Below, one piece after another: positions 8,803-18,915 of a stretch of DNA of 64,000 bases. Each line of letters starts with the position of its first letter. Positions within the stretch are counted from its first letter, which is position 1. The stretch spans positions 62,001 to 126,000 of the forward strand of contig CAVXTC010000005.1 in assembly GCA_963764525.1 (NCBI GenBank), read 5' to 3'. This DNA comes from DATDIC01 sp963764525 (GTDB lineage: Bacteria > Pseudomonadota > Alphaproteobacteria > Acetobacterales > Acetobacteraceae). The notes beneath the pieces were generated by a model. The model was not told where the DNA came from. It searched no databases and worked only from the letters and a program-made list of their open reading frames with translations. The position numbers and the translations under genes are program-made.

Positions 8803-9735
8803 ATGCAGATCGGCTTCATCGGTCTGGGCACTATGGGGGCCAGCATGGCCGCCAACCTGCAGACGGCCGGCCACCAACTGGTGGTGCATGACACGCGCCG
8901 CGCCGCCGCCGAGCGTCACCTGCGCGCCGGCGCGGTCTGGGCCGACACGCCGCGGGGGGTCGCCGAACAGGCGGAGCTGATCTTCACGTCGCTGCCCGGA
9001 CCGCCGGAGGTCGAAGCGGTTGCACTCGGGCCCAACGGCCTGCTGGCCGGCATTCATCCCGGTGCAGCATATTTCGACCTGACCACCAACGCGCCGGCGA
9101 CAGTGCGGAAGGTTCACGCGGCATTTGCCGAGAAAGGCGCGCACGCCCTGGACGCGCCGGTCAGCGGCGGCCCGCGCGGGGCGGCCAGCGGCAAGCTCGC
9201 CATCTGGGTGGGCGGCGAGCAGGCGGTGTTCGATCGTTGGAAACCGGTGCTGGATGCGATCGGCGACCAGGCGCGCTATGTCGGTCCGATCGGCGCCGGC
9301 TCGGTCGCCAAGCTGGTGCATAATTGCGTCGGCTACATCCTGACCACCGGTTTGGCCGAGGTGTTCACCATGGGAGTGAAGGCCGGAATCGAACCGCTGG
9401 CGATCTGGGAGGCGGTGCGCCAGGGCGCGCTCGGCCGGCGCGGCGCGTTCGATGGCATGCCCGACCAGTTCCTGTCCGGCCAGTACGAACCGCCGGCATT
9501 CGCGTTGCGGCTGGCGCACAAGGACGTGTCCCTGGCCTGCGCGCTGGGTCGCGAAACCGGGGTGCCGATGCGGCTGGCCAACCTGGTGCTGGCGGAGATG
9601 ACCGAGGCGATGAACCGCGGCTGGGGCGATCGCGATTCGCGCTCCGCCATGCTGTTGCAGGTGGAACGGTCTGACGTGGAGATCAAGGTCGATCCGCAGC
9701 GCCTGGCCGAGGCGGTGGAGGGCATGAAACGGTGA
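8803..9735 (+). CDS. NAD(P)-dependent beta-hydroxyacid dehydrogenase (HIBADH-like)
   Basis: 310-residue oxidoreductase of the 3-hydroxyisobutyrate dehydrogenase / tartronate semialdehyde reductase family. The Rossmann motif GFIGLGTMGASMAANL opens the protein; DAPVSGGPRGA (near residue 113) is the substrate-binding signature and GSVAKLVHN (near 170) carries the catalytic lysine. The C-terminal helical domain ends with the usual KDVSLA segment. The precise hydroxyacid is not known. Its stop overlaps the phosphatase start (GTGA), so the two are probably co-translated. Confidence 0.9.
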   Translation: MQIGFIGLGTMGASMAANLQTAGHQLVVHDTRRAAAERHLRAGAVWADTPRGVAEQAELIFTSLPGPPEVEAVALGPNGLLAGIHPGAAYFDLTTNAPATVRKVHAAFAEKGAHALDAPVSGGPRGAASGKLAIWVGGEQAVFDRWKPVLDAIGDQARYVGPIGAGSVAKLVHNCVGYILTTGLAEVFTMGVKAGIEPLAIWEAVRQGALGRRGAFDGMPDQFLSGQYEPPAFALRLAHKDVSLACALGRETGVPMRLANLVLAEMTEAMNRGWGDRDSRSAMLLQVERSDVEIKVDPQRLAEAVEGMKR

Positions 9736-10466
9736 CGGACCTGCCGCGGCCGGTTGCGCTGGCGGGTGCGTCCAATGTGCGCGACCTGGGCGGCTGGCCG
9801 GCGGCCGGGGGGCGCGTGCGGTTCGGCCGGGTGTTCCGCGCTGCCGCGCTGTCCGGGCTGACCCCGGCCGATGCGGCGGCGCTGGCGGGGCTGGGAGTAC
9901 GCACGGTGTGCGACCTGCGCGGTACCGCCGAGCGCGCCGCCGCGCCGTCGCGACTGGCCGCCGTAGCGGTGCATTCGCTGCCGATTGAACCATCCGTCGG
10001 CGCTTCGTTACGCGACATCCTGGACACTCGCGATGCCACCGGCGAGGACGTGCTGACCCTGATGCGCGCCGCCTACACGGCTTATGCGCTGGACTGGGCG
10101 CACCATTACCGCGTGATATTCGATCTGCTGCTGGATGAGCGCGAGGCGCTGCTGCTCCATTGTTCCGCCGGCAAGGACCGGACCGGCTTCGGTGCGGCGC
10201 TGATCCTGACCGCGCTGGGCACGCCGCGGGACGCGGTCATGACGGATTATCTCGCCAGCAACCGGTTATGGCAGGGTGATGCGCGGATCGCGGCCGGCCT
10301 GCCGCCCGAGATCGCGGCGCACCTGCTGTTGGTCCGCGCGGAGCTGCTTGACGCTGCGTTCGCGGCGATCGATCAGGCATATGGCGGGTTCGACCGCTAT
10401 GCGGAGGTGCGGCTCGGGCTGGATGCGGCCAGGCGTGAGCGGCTGCGGGACCGGCTGGTCGAATAG
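9732..10466 (+). CDS. Tyrosine/serine protein phosphatase (Y_phosphatase3 type)
   Basis: 244-residue phosphatase of the bacterial dual-specificity/phosphoinositide type. The signature loop HCSAGKDRTG near residue 142 matches the C-x5-R family motif, with Cys as nucleophile; the N-terminal NVRDLGGWP and VCDLRGTAER are typical of this subfamily. GTG start at 9732 overlaps the dehydrogenase stop by four bases. Substrate (protein or inositol phosphate) unknown. Confidence 0.88.
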   Translation: MTDLPRPVALAGASNVRDLGGWPAAGGRVRFGRVFRAAALSGLTPADAAALAGLGVRTVCDLRGTAERAAAPSRLAAVAVHSLPIEPSVGASLRDILDTRDATGEDVLTLMRAAYTAYALDWAHHYRVIFDLLLDEREALLLHCSAGKDRTGFGAALILTALGTPRDAVMTDYLASNRLWQGDARIAAGLPPEIAAHLLLVRAELLDAAFAAIDQAYGGFDRYAEVRLGLDAARRERLRDRLVE

Positions 10467-10514
10467 CGTGGCCTCAGCCCGCCCTGGCGCCTAACAGGCT
10501 AGTGGGAGGTGAAA

Positions 10515-11678
10515 ATGACCGACCTGGCGCAGCTCGACAGCGCCGTGCTGCCGTCCGGCCTGCGGTCCCGTTTCATGCACGACATCAATGGGCTGCGCAT
10601 GCACGTGCTGGAGGCCGGTTTCGAAAGCCCTGGTCGCCCGTGTGTCCTGCTGCTGCACGGCTTCCCGGAGCTGGCCTGGTCCTGGCGGAAGGTGATGGCG
10701 CCACTCGCCGCCGCCGGGTTCCATGTGGTCGCGCCCGATCAACGCGGCTACGGGCGGACCACCGGCTGGAACGGTGACTACGACGGCGACCTGACCCAGT
10801 TTCGGCTGCTGAACCTGGTACGGGATGCACTGGGATTGGTCTCGGCACTCGGCCACCGCACGGTGGCGGCGGTTGTGGGGCACGATTTCGGATCACCCGT
10901 TGCGGCGTGGTGCGCTCTGCTGCGACCGGACGTGTTCCTGTCCGTGGCGCTGATGAGCGCGCCATTTGCCGGCCCGCCGGCGCTGCCGTTCGACACGGCC
11001 GGCGATGTGTTGGCACCGGATGCCGACGCGGCGTTGCCCGGCGGCAGCATCGACCAGGCGCTGGCCAAGCTGAACCCGCCACGCAAGCATTACCAAAGGT
11101 ATTACTCGACGCGGGCGGCCAGCGCCGACATGCACGATTGCCCGCAAGGGGTACATAATTTCCTGCGGGCCTACTACCATTACAAAAGCGCCGACTGGCC
11201 CGGGAACCGGCCGTTTCCGCTGCAATCATGGACCGCCGCGGAACTGGCGAAACTGCCGACCTACTACATCATGGAACTGAACAAGGGGATGGCGGAGACG
11301 GTGGCGGATTACATGCCTTCAGCGGCGGAAATCGCGTCATGCCGATGGCTGACCGAAAGCGAGTTGGCCGTCTATGGCGCGGAGTACGAGCGGACCGGCT
11401 TCCAGGGCGGTCTGCAGTGGTATCGGTGCAGGATCGAGGGCGTTGGCGCGGTGGAGCTGCAATTGTTTTCAGGACGCACGATCGACGTGCCGTCGGTGTT
11501 CATTGCCGGAAATCGCGATTGGGGCGTGTACCAGGTACCCGGCGGCATCGACCGAATGCGGGACAGTGCGTGCTCGCGGATGCTGGGGTGTCATCTGATC
11601 GACGGGGCCGGGCACTGGGTGCAGCAGGAGCAGCCGGAACAGGTGAGCGAATTGCTGCTCCGGTTTCTGGGTCAGTAG
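10515..11678 (+). CDS. Alpha/beta-fold hydrolase, epoxide hydrolase type
   Basis: 387-residue alpha/beta hydrolase. HGFPELAWSW is the oxyanion-hole motif of epoxide hydrolases, DQRGYGRTTGW follows, the nucleophile aspartate is in VVGHDFGSPVAA, and the catalytic histidine is in GAGHWVQQEQP near the C-terminus. The Asp nucleophile points to epoxide or haloalkane hydrolysis rather than an esterase. The ATG at 10515 has GGGAGGTGA just upstream; a GTG at 10509 overlaps that ribosome site and is rejected. Confidence 0.87.
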   Translation: MTDLAQLDSAVLPSGLRSRFMHDINGLRMHVLEAGFESPGRPCVLLLHGFPELAWSWRKVMAPLAAAGFHVVAPDQRGYGRTTGWNGDYDGDLTQFRLLNLVRDALGLVSALGHRTVAAVVGHDFGSPVAAWCALLRPDVFLSVALMSAPFAGPPALPFDTAGDVLAPDADAALPGGSIDQALAKLNPPRKHYQRYYSTRAASADMHDCPQGVHNFLRAYYHYKSADWPGNRPFPLQSWTAAELAKLPTYYIMELNKGMAETVADYMPSAAEIASCRWLTESELAVYGAEYERTGFQGGLQWYRCRIEGVGAVELQLFSGRTIDVPSVFIAGNRDWGVYQVPGGIDRMRDSACSRMLGCHLIDGAGHWVQQEQPEQVSELLLRFLGQ

Positions 11679-11773
11679 GATCGATCTGGCGCCGGGGTCG
11701 CGGTCCCGCTATCGTCTCCAAGGACGCGAAGCCAGGCGACCGACCGAGGTTCACGGCGCTGCGGGAGGAGAAA

Positions 11774-12406
11774 ATGGCGGCGACGCAAAACAAGTGGCAT
11801 CTTTCGGGCGACTACTTTGAGAACTGCAACTGCGATGTTGTGTGCCCGTGCCTTGTCTCCGCGGCGGCACCGTTGACGGCTCGGCCAACCCAGGGCGTGT
11901 GCGACGTGGCGTTGGTCTTCCACATCGACAACGGCCGCTACGGACAGGTGGCGCTGGACGGGCTTAACGTCGCGGTGATCGCTCATACGCCCGGTGCGAT
12001 GGCGGACGGCAACTGGACGCTCGCCGCGTACATCGACGAACGCGCCGATGACGCGCAGACCGCGGCACTTGGTGCGATCTTCGGCGGCGCCGAAGGCGGG
12101 CCGATGGCAGCGTTCGCACCGTTGGTCGGCAAGCACCTCGGCGCCAAGAAGGTGGCGATCAGATACGCCATCGACGGACGCGCACGATCGGCGGAAATTC
12201 CCGGCATCCTGCACATGGCGGTGGCGCCGCTGCCAAGCCTGCACCCAAGCGGCGAGATCTGGGGCGCTGTCGGCCATCCGGTCGCGCCGGACAAACTGGC
12301 GTTCGGCGCGGGCGGCGACGGCAGCGTTTTCACTGACCACGGCATGCGGTGGGACAATTCCGGCAAGAACGGCCATTACGCACCGATCCACTGGTCGAAC
12401 CAGTAG
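11774..12406 (+). CDS. DUF1326 domain-containing protein
   Basis: 210-residue soluble protein of DUF1326. It begins WHLSGDYFENCNCDVVCPCL, where a CxC-x4-CxC cluster suggests metal binding; the rest has the family's GVCDVALVFHID and HPVAPDKLAFG segments. The ATG has GGGAGGAG upstream. It precedes a DUF2182 membrane protein by 34 bases, a pairing found in many proteobacteria. No function is established; a shared metal-handling role is inference. Confidence 0.85.
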   Translation: MAATQNKWHLSGDYFENCNCDVVCPCLVSAAAPLTARPTQGVCDVALVFHIDNGRYGQVALDGLNVAVIAHTPGAMADGNWTLAAYIDERADDAQTAALGAIFGGAEGGPMAAFAPLVGKHLGAKKVAIRYAIDGRARSAEIPGILHMAVAPLPSLHPSGEIWGAVGHPVAPDKLAFGAGGDGSVFTDHGMRWDNSGKNGHYAPIHWSNQ

Positions 12407-12440
12407 CGCGTTACCCGACCCGCGCGCCCGGACCGACCCG

Positions 12441-13277
12441 ATGCTGATGCAACGCAACGTCGTTCTGGGCCTGCTGCTGGCGGTGGCGGCTGGCGCCTGG
12501 GCGTTGCTGGCCTGGCAGGGCGCCGGGTCCGGCATGGACATGGCGATGGCCTCGCCGACCATGGGCTTGCGCGCCCCGATGTTTCTGGTGATCTGGGTGG
12601 TCATGATGGTGGCGATGATGTTCCCGACCGCCGCGCCCATGATCATGACGTTCCACAAGATACAGGAAAGTAAGCGTCGGCGCGGCGAGGCGTTCGTCGC
12701 CACATGGGTTTTCGTCGCGGCCTACATGCTGGTGTGGACGCTGTCGGGGATCGCCGCCTATGCGGGCGCCATCGGCGCGGAGGCCGTCGCGGCTCGCGCG
12801 TCGCTGTCGCCCGCCGGTGCGGCGCGGATCGGCGGAGCGGTGCTGATCGCGGCGGGGCTCTACCAGTTCACGCCACTGAAAGACCTCTGTCTGTCGAAGT
12901 GCCGTACACCGATCAGCTTCATCATGACATGCTGGCGGGATGGCGCGGCAGGGGCGTTCCGCATGGGTTTGCTCCATGGCGCATATTGCCTCGGCTGCTG
13001 CTGGCTGCTGTTCGTCATCCTGTTCCCGCTCGGTATCATGAACCTCGTCGCCATGGCGGCGATCACGCTGGTGATCTTCGCCGAGAAAACGACGCGCTGG
13101 GGGCGTCCGGTGGCCCGTGTCACGGCCGTCGCTCTGGTCGCCTATGGCGGGGTGGTGCTGGCCGTGCCGAGGGTGCTGCCGACATTCATGGCGGACGGCA
13201 GTATGGGGATGGGCGCCCCGGCGGCGCCGATGAGCATGCCGATGGCCGGGACTGCTGCCGCGGCGCACACGCAATGA
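12441..13277 (+). CDS. DUF2182 predicted metal-binding integral membrane protein
   Basis: 278 residues, several membrane helices. The N-terminal half has the hallmark VVMMVAMMFPTAAPM, then YQFTPLKDLCLSKCRTP (Cys-x3-Cys) and GLLHGAYCLGCCWLL (a second Cys group), all typical of DUF2182. Both ends are methionine-rich (GMDMAMASPTM; MSMPMAG), which would suit copper or another soft metal. The ATG at 12441 is chosen because the frame upstream overlaps the DUF1326 gene. Probably co-transcribed with DUF1326. Confidence 0.86.
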   Translation: MLMQRNVVLGLLLAVAAGAWALLAWQGAGSGMDMAMASPTMGLRAPMFLVIWVVMMVAMMFPTAAPMIMTFHKIQESKRRRGEAFVATWVFVAAYMLVWTLSGIAAYAGAIGAEAVAARASLSPAGAARIGGAVLIAAGLYQFTPLKDLCLSKCRTPISFIMTCWRDGAAGAFRMGLLHGAYCLGCCWLLFVILFPLGIMNLVAMAAITLVIFAEKTTRWGRPVARVTAVALVAYGGVVLAVPRVLPTFMADGSMGMGAPAAPMSMPMAGTAAAAHTQ

Positions 13278-13341
13278 GGGTCAGCATCCTGCGCGAAGTC
13301 CAGCGGCCAGCATCCTTGCTGCATGGTGAAGGCGCTCGGCC

Positions 13342-14957
13342 TCACTCCGGCAACCCGGCCCTTCGAAGTCCTTCGAGTTGAGCGCCTACCGCCGACGATC
13401 TGATTGAACGCTGGTAGAGGATCGCTCCAACGTCGCGCAGGCGGGATATGGTGAGGTCCGGGACCAAGGCGCGCAGGTGCGGGACGATTTGTCGCGCCTC
13501 ATCCGTGCGTCCGAGGAGGCAAAGCGCTGCGGCCTTGTGCTTCAGGAAGACAACGTGATTCGGATAGCGACGGAGGCCTCTCTCGATCCAAACCAGCGCG
13601 TCCTCGTAGCGCCCGGCAGCGAAATGAGCCCGAGCGAACGCAAAGTTTTGCCAATTTACCCACAGAATTCGTCGGACAGAGCTGGACTGATCGATCCAGG
13701 TGTTCGAGCGCTGTTTCGGTCTCGCCCATATATGCATATAGCATTCCGCTCATCGCCCATGCCTCCGCGGAATTGGGGTTGAGGGCACGCGCGCGGTCGA
13801 CCAGAGCGGTGGCCTCGGTAAGGTCGCCTCCAGGCTGGCCGATGATAAGAGACGCAACAACCAGCACTTCGGGGTCGTCCCGACCCAGCTCGACCGCACG
13901 TTGGGCCATACGGACATATTGGTCCACCTCGGCGGCAGAGGGAAACCGGAAGTGTTGTGCATCTATGCGGTACTGGGTTCGAGCGAGCCACGCGAGCCCG
14001 AGCGGGTAATTCGGGTCGAGCTCGACCGCACGTTGCAACAACCGGCATGACTCTTCGAGTGCATCCCGTGTCTGCTGGTTGAAAGCGAACCGGCTGCGCA
14101 GGAGCAAGATCGTATGCTTGCAGATTGTCCGCTGGCTTTCGTCTTGCCCGCTCGATCTCCGCTTGCCGTATCTTCGGCTCGATAGCGCCAACCACACTGG
14201 CAGTGATCTGGTCCTGAACGTCGAAAATATCGGCAACGGGGGCGTCGAACCGGTCGGCCCACAGATGCATTCCGTTGGCAGCGTCAACGAGCTGTCCGGT
14301 AATTCGCACACGTTCGCTGGTTTTGCGGACACTGCCCTCCAGCACATACCGCACCTCCAACTCGCGGCCTACCTGGCGAATGTCCGGCGATTGTCCCTTG
14401 TATGCAAATGTCGAGTGGCGAGAGACGACGAAGAAGGATAGTATGCGCGACAGCGCCGTGATGATCTCCTCCGTCATGCCATCGGCAAAATAGTCCTGCC
14501 CGGGGTCACCGCTCATATTCTGGAACGGCAATACGGCTAAGGAAGGCTTGTCGGGAGCAATCGCTGGGCTGTTCAGGCGGAAGTCCTGGCACTCCGCTGG
14601 CGCCTGCACGGGTTGCGGCTTTCCCGTGAATTTATACCCCAGGCCGGGCACAGTCAGGATCAGACGGGGTGCTCCGGGGTCGGCCTCGATCTTGCGCCGA
14701 AGGCGGCTGACCAGCACGTCGATGCTGCGGTCGAACGGCACAGACTGCCGCCCAGTTACCGCGTCCAACAAGTGATCCCGGCTGAGCACCCGGCCCGGCG
14801 CGCCGAGGAAGGCCAGCAGCAGAGCGAACTCCGACCGCCGAAGCAGCACCTCTCGCCCCTCGGCCCCGGTCAGCGTATGTCCGGCGGTATCGAGCACGAA
14901 ATCCGCGAATCGCAGGCGCTCGAAGGCGTCGGGCTTCGACTTATCCAGCGTCGTCAT
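13342..14957 (-). CDS. Winged-helix DNA-binding / TolB-like / TPR regulator (two frameshifts)
   Basis: About 530 residues in three parts. Residues 10-105 form an OmpR/PhoB-type winged helix (LRFADFVLDTAGHTL... RSIDVLVSRLRRKIE... TVPGLGYKFTG). Residues 130-280 are a TolB-like/FlgO-type domain (LAVLPFQNMSGDPGQDYFADG). The rest is TPR-like (LLQRAVELDPNYPLGLAWLAR and similar). The architecture is that of CadC-like one-component regulators and adenylate-cyclase-linked regulators, without a membrane helix. Frames change at about 14140 and 13690 within otherwise intact coding sequence. Divergent from the peptide-binding protein gene at 15107, which it may control. Confidence 0.82.
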
Positions 14958-15106
14958 TCCCGCTCTCCCGCGGAATGCACCAGGAGGGAACACCCCTTTT
15001 TACATTCTGGCTACACTGATGTCATCGCGTGGTTACCAGTGCCTCTGAAGGTTCCCATGCGTGCCCTCCCGCGCAGGGCGACGGCACCGACCAACGGGGG
15101 AAAGCC

Positions 15107-16690
15107 ATGCTGAAACGGCGCACTTTCGTGACCGGTTCAACGGCCGTGCTGATGGCACCGGCCGTGAGCCGGGCAGAATCGGAACGGGTGCTGCGGTTCA
15201 CGCTGAATGAGGATATTTCCGGCCTCGATCCACAGCGGACCATAGCCGGCTCCACCCGCATCCATGCCTTCGCGGTGTTCGACACGCTGTTTGGCATGGA
15301 CAGCAACCACACGGTGTCGCCGCAGATGGTGGAAGGTGCGCTGGTCGAAGATGATGGAAAGCGATGGACGCTGACGCTGCGCGAGGGCTTGCGGTTCCAC
15401 GACGGTGAGCCGGTGCTCGCGCGCGACTGCGTCGCCTCGATCCGTCGTTGGGTACCGCGCAACGTCTTCGGCCAGGCATTGCTGAGCGCCACGGATGAGC
15501 TGTCTGCCGCGGACGACCGCCGGATCGTGTTCCGGTTGAAGAAGCCGTTCCCGTTGCTGCCGGATGCGCTCGGTACCTGCACCGAAGGCCTGCCGGTCAT
15601 CATGCCCGAACGGCTGGCGAACAGTGGCGATGCGCCGGTGAAGGAGATGATCGGCAGCGGGCCGTTCCGATTCAAGGCTGATGAACGCGTCCCCGGCGCC
15701 TTGACTGTTTATGAGAGATTTGCCGATTATCGGCCGCGTGAAGGCGGAACTCCCGACTGGCTGGCGGGACCCAAGATCGTCCATTTCGATCGTATCGAAT
15801 GGAAGGTTGTGCCTGATGCATCGACCCGGGCAGCCGCGCTGCAGAACGGTGAGTTGGATTGGTGGGGCGTGATCACGCCGGATCTGGGGCCGCTGCTGCG
15901 CCGTGACAGCCACATCAGATTGGCCGTGGCGGACTCGCTCGGGCACATGCTGACCATGATGATGAACCATCTCCAGCCGCCGTTCAGCAATCGCGACACC
16001 CGGCGAGCCGTGCTCCGCTCGGTGAACCAGCGGGATTTCGTGCTCGCGGTGGCCGGTGCGGAGCCTGAGATATGCCGCACCGGGGTCGGGCTGTTCCCGC
16101 CCGGCTCGTCGATGGCGAGCGATGCCGGCCTGGACGTATTCCGCAACGAACCCGACATGGAGCGCGTCCGACGAGATATTATGGCCGCAGGATACAACGG
16201 CGAGCCGGTCGTGCTGATGTCCCCGGCCGACGACTTCGTCGCCATGCCGTGCGCCATGGTAGGCGCCGCCGTGTTGCGAAAAGCCGGTATGAACGTTGAT
16301 TTCCAATCGATGGATTTCGCAACGTTGCTGCCGCGGGTGCGCAATAAGAGCCCCGTGGATAAAGGTGGCTGGAGTTGCTGGTTCCCCGATTGGGTCGGAC
16401 TGTCGCTGCGCGACCCCGCTGCAAATCCGGTCGTGCGCGGCGATGGTGCCGCGGGGCGTCCGCCATGGGCGACCAGTCCGCGGCTCGAGGAACTAAGGGA
16501 AGCGTGGTTCGATGCCGGAGACCTTGCCACCCGACAGCGGATCGCCGCCGAAATTCAGGTGCAGGCATTGGCGGACGTGACCACGATTCCGCTCGGGCTC
16601 TTCTACGATCGCACCGCGTATCGGACCGAGTTGGCTGGGGTTCTGCCAGGTTGGCCGACTGTCTTCTGGAACGTTCGCAGACGGAATTGA
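15107..16690 (+). CDS. Peptide/nickel-type ABC transporter substrate-binding protein (SBP_bac_5)
   Basis: 527-residue periplasmic binding protein of the DppA/OppA family. The start has a twin-arginine-like signal (KRRTFVTGSTAVLMAPAVSRA), then LRFTLNEDISGLDPQRT; WTLTLREGLRFHDGEPV is the most diagnostic family motif. The ATG at 15107 is preceded by GGGGGAAA. It is an orphan: no dppBCDF-type genes adjoin it. It may work with permeases encoded elsewhere or sense ligand for the divergent regulator. Confidence 0.88.
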   Translation: MLKRRTFVTGSTAVLMAPAVSRAESERVLRFTLNEDISGLDPQRTIAGSTRIHAFAVFDTLFGMDSNHTVSPQMVEGALVEDDGKRWTLTLREGLRFHDGEPVLARDCVASIRRWVPRNVFGQALLSATDELSAADDRRIVFRLKKPFPLLPDALGTCTEGLPVIMPERLANSGDAPVKEMIGSGPFRFKADERVPGALTVYERFADYRPREGGTPDWLAGPKIVHFDRIEWKVVPDASTRAAALQNGELDWWGVITPDLGPLLRRDSHIRLAVADSLGHMLTMMMNHLQPPFSNRDTRRAVLRSVNQRDFVLAVAGAEPEICRTGVGLFPPGSSMASDAGLDVFRNEPDMERVRRDIMAAGYNGEPVVLMSPADDFVAMPCAMVGAAVLRKAGMNVDFQSMDFATLLPRVRNKSPVDKGGWSCWFPDWVGLSLRDPAANPVVRGDGAAGRPPWATSPRLEELREAWFDAGDLATRQRIAAEIQVQALADVTTIPLGLFYDRTAYRTELAGVLPGWPTVFWNVRRRN

Positions 16691-16784
16691 CGCGGAATTC
16701 GGAGGCAGGTTCATGTCTGCGAGCTGAAGTTGGAACAGCGGCGCACCGCCAAGTCTGTTACCTTACAACGACCGCGAGATCCCC

Positions 16785-16818
16785 GAGCTCTCGTCATGAC
16801 CGGAGCTCTCGTCATGAC
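16785..16818. repeat. Tandem 16-base direct repeat
   Basis: GAGCTCTCGTCATGAC occurs at 16785-16800 and again at 16803-16818 in the spacer between the peptide-binding protein and the truncated permease. It could be a rearrangement scar or paired operator; nothing distinguishes these. Confidence 0.7.
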
Positions 16819-16835
16819 GGATGAAGCCGCCCCAC

Positions 16836-17444
16836 TCAACCCCGCCGCAGCATGAAATCACGGCCGACGATCTTATACCCGATCAGCACGATCAGCGTTG
16901 TTGCGATAAGCAGGAAGAACCCCAGAGCAGCCAGCGTCTCGAAACTGCCGTTCTCGCTCAGATCCAGCATCATCACGGAGATCACGCGAGTTTTGGCGCC
17001 GACCAGGAAGATCGCCGTGCTCAGCTCGCGCGTCGCCGGGATGAACACCAGCAGCCAGGAACCGACCAGGTTTGTCTTGAGCAGCGGTACCACAACGCGG
17101 CGGATGGCGCGCAGGCGGCTGCCGCCAAGGATGCGAACCGCATCCTCCATCTCCGGGTTCAGCGACCGGATCCCGGCCATGCAGTTCACGTACACGATCG
17201 GCAAAAAGCGCGTGGTGTAGCCGATCACCAGGATGGCCGCGGTGCCGTACAGCGCGATCGGTGGCGGCGCATAGGTGGCATAGAACGCCACGCCCAGCAC
17301 GATCCCCGGAATGACCAGCGGCGCCATGCACAGCAGCGTCAGCACCGCGCCGCCACGCACCAGGCCACGGCCGACGATATACGCAACGATCAGCGCCAGC
17401 GCCACGGCCAGGCAGGCAGCCGCGGCCGAATCTACCGTGCAAAT
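16836..17444 (-). pseudogene. ABC transporter permease, C-terminal fragment (FbpB/AfuB-like)
   Basis: About 200 residues matching the last third of a two-domain ferric-iron type ABC permease. Hydrophobic helices (LLCMAPLVIPGIVLGVAFY, AAILVIGYTTRFLPIVY) are followed by the EAA loop EMEDAVRILGGSRLRAI and P, which contacts the ATPase. The frame opens with a stop at 17447 and lacks any start region, the N-terminal 350 or so residues and the partner genes. Unlike most broken genes here, the missing part is not found in another frame, so this is a real truncation. Confidence 0.8.
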
Positions 17445-17495
17445 TCACACGGATGACCCCTCCGGCCCAATGACGCGGCGTCGTCCGTAGCCCTG

Positions 17496-17867
17496 CTATC
17501 GCGTCACATGCGCGGACACCGTGAGCCAACGGCCGTTCCGGCGTGCCCAGACATCGGTGTAGCGGCCGTTCCGTTGCTCGCCATCCGCGGTCGCGTAGCT
17601 GGTGCGGGCGTGGATGATCGCGACATCGCCGAGCACGCGCACCCGGACGTCATCGACGGCGAGCCCGCTGATCGTCACTGGCCGCGCCGTCTGGGCAAGG
17701 AACCCGGCCTTGTCAACCAGTGAGCCGTCGGGGTTCGAGCACAGGAAATCTTCCGCAAGGATTTCGTCGAATCGCCTGACATCCCCGTGCTGCACGGAGT
17801 GGATGTAATCACCGTTGAGCGCGGTCAGCGCATCGAGGTCGCTTTGCGCGGTTGTATCGGCGGTCAT
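17496..17867 (-). CDS. Nuclear transport factor 2 (SnoaL-like) family protein
   Basis: 123-residue cone-fold protein: LNGDYIHSVQHGDVRRFDEIL, ILAEDFLCSNPDGS and the C-terminal RYTDVWARRNGRWLTVSAH are typical of the DUF4440/NTF2-like superfamily. Members include steroid isomerase-like enzymes and small binding proteins; no catalytic residues identify a reaction here. Starts at the ATG at 17867 and stands alone. Confidence 0.85.
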   Translation of the reverse strand: MTADTTAQSDLDALTALNGDYIHSVQHGDVRRFDEILAEDFLCSNPDGSLVDKAGFLAQTARPVTISGLAVDDVRVRVLGDVAIIHARTSYATADGEQRNGRYTDVWARRNGRWLTVSAHVTR

Positions 17868-17990
17868 CGGCGTCTCCCCTGATCGGACCGACCCTGCGGA
17901 AGCAGGCTACAAGCCTGTCCAGGGATGCGGCAACCAACTTTCCGCCGCCGGGGAAACCCCGTAAAGCCGCCCCAACAGGGGAGCGCGCGC

Positions 17991-18879
17991 GTGAGCCGGG
18001 CTGAGCGGATCGCCATCGGCAGCATCGCCATCGGCTGCACGGTGCTGGCCCTGAAATTCGCCGCCTGGCGGGTGACCTCCAGCGCTGCCTTCTACTCGGA
18101 CGCCCTGGAAACCACGGTCAACGTCGCCGCGAGCCTGATCGCGTTTTTCGCGCTGCGGCTCGCCGCCGTTCCGCCGGACGCCAATCACCCGTACGGTCAC
18201 GACAAGGCGGAATTTTTTGCCGCGGTGATCGAGGGCGTGCTGATCGTCATCGCCGCCCTGTCGATCTTCAAGCATGCCTGGGAAACGTTCCAGGCGCCTC
18301 GGACCGCTGACGCTGCCGTTGCAGGGGATCGGCCTCAGCGCACTGGCCACGGCGCTCAATGGCGGGTGGTCGTGGTGGCTGATTCAGGCCGGGCGGCGGC
18401 TGCGCTCCCCGGCGCTGGCGGCGGATGGGCGGCACCTGGCAGCGGATGTGGTGACCTCGGTCGGCATCATCGTGGGTGTCGGCCTGGTGGCATTGACCGG
18501 GCTGCTGCTGATCGATCCGGCGCTGGCCGCGGCCACCGGGGTGTATGTGCTGTGGTCTGGCCTGCGGATGATCTCGTCCTCGGTCGGCGGTCTGATGGAT
18601 GCGGCGCCCGACCCCGCCATCGTAGCCCGCATCCGCGAACTGGTGGGGGCCAGCGCGGCCGGTGCGCTGGAGGCGCACGATCTTCGCATGCGGCTGGCGG
18701 GACGGAGGGCGTATCTGGAATTCCATCTGGTGGTGCCGGGCAGCATGACGGTCGCCGAATCGCACGCGATCTGCGACCGGATCGAGGAGACGCTGAAGGC
18801 CGAGATGGACTTTCTGGTGATCACCATTCACGTGGAGCCGGAAGCGGCCGCGAAGCAGCATGGGGTGCCGGTGTTGTGA
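17991..18879 (+). CDS. Cation diffusion facilitator family transporter (one frameshift)
   Basis: Exporter of divalent metals (zinc, cobalt, iron type), about 295 residues. The N-terminal half has ALKFAAWRVTSSAAFYSDALE and HPYGHDKAEFFAAVIEG, where the His/Asp residues of the family metal site lie. The second half, in another frame from about 18295, has ADGRHLAADVVTSVGIIVG (a second HxxxD site) and a C-terminal cytoplasmic domain ending ITIHVEPE. GTG start at 17991 follows AGGGGAG; an upstream ATG at 17925 is possible. The gene runs up to the ABC importer genes. Confidence 0.85.
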
Positions 18880-18915
18880 GCGACCACCTCAACCGCTTCC
18901 CACAAGGGGAGGGGG

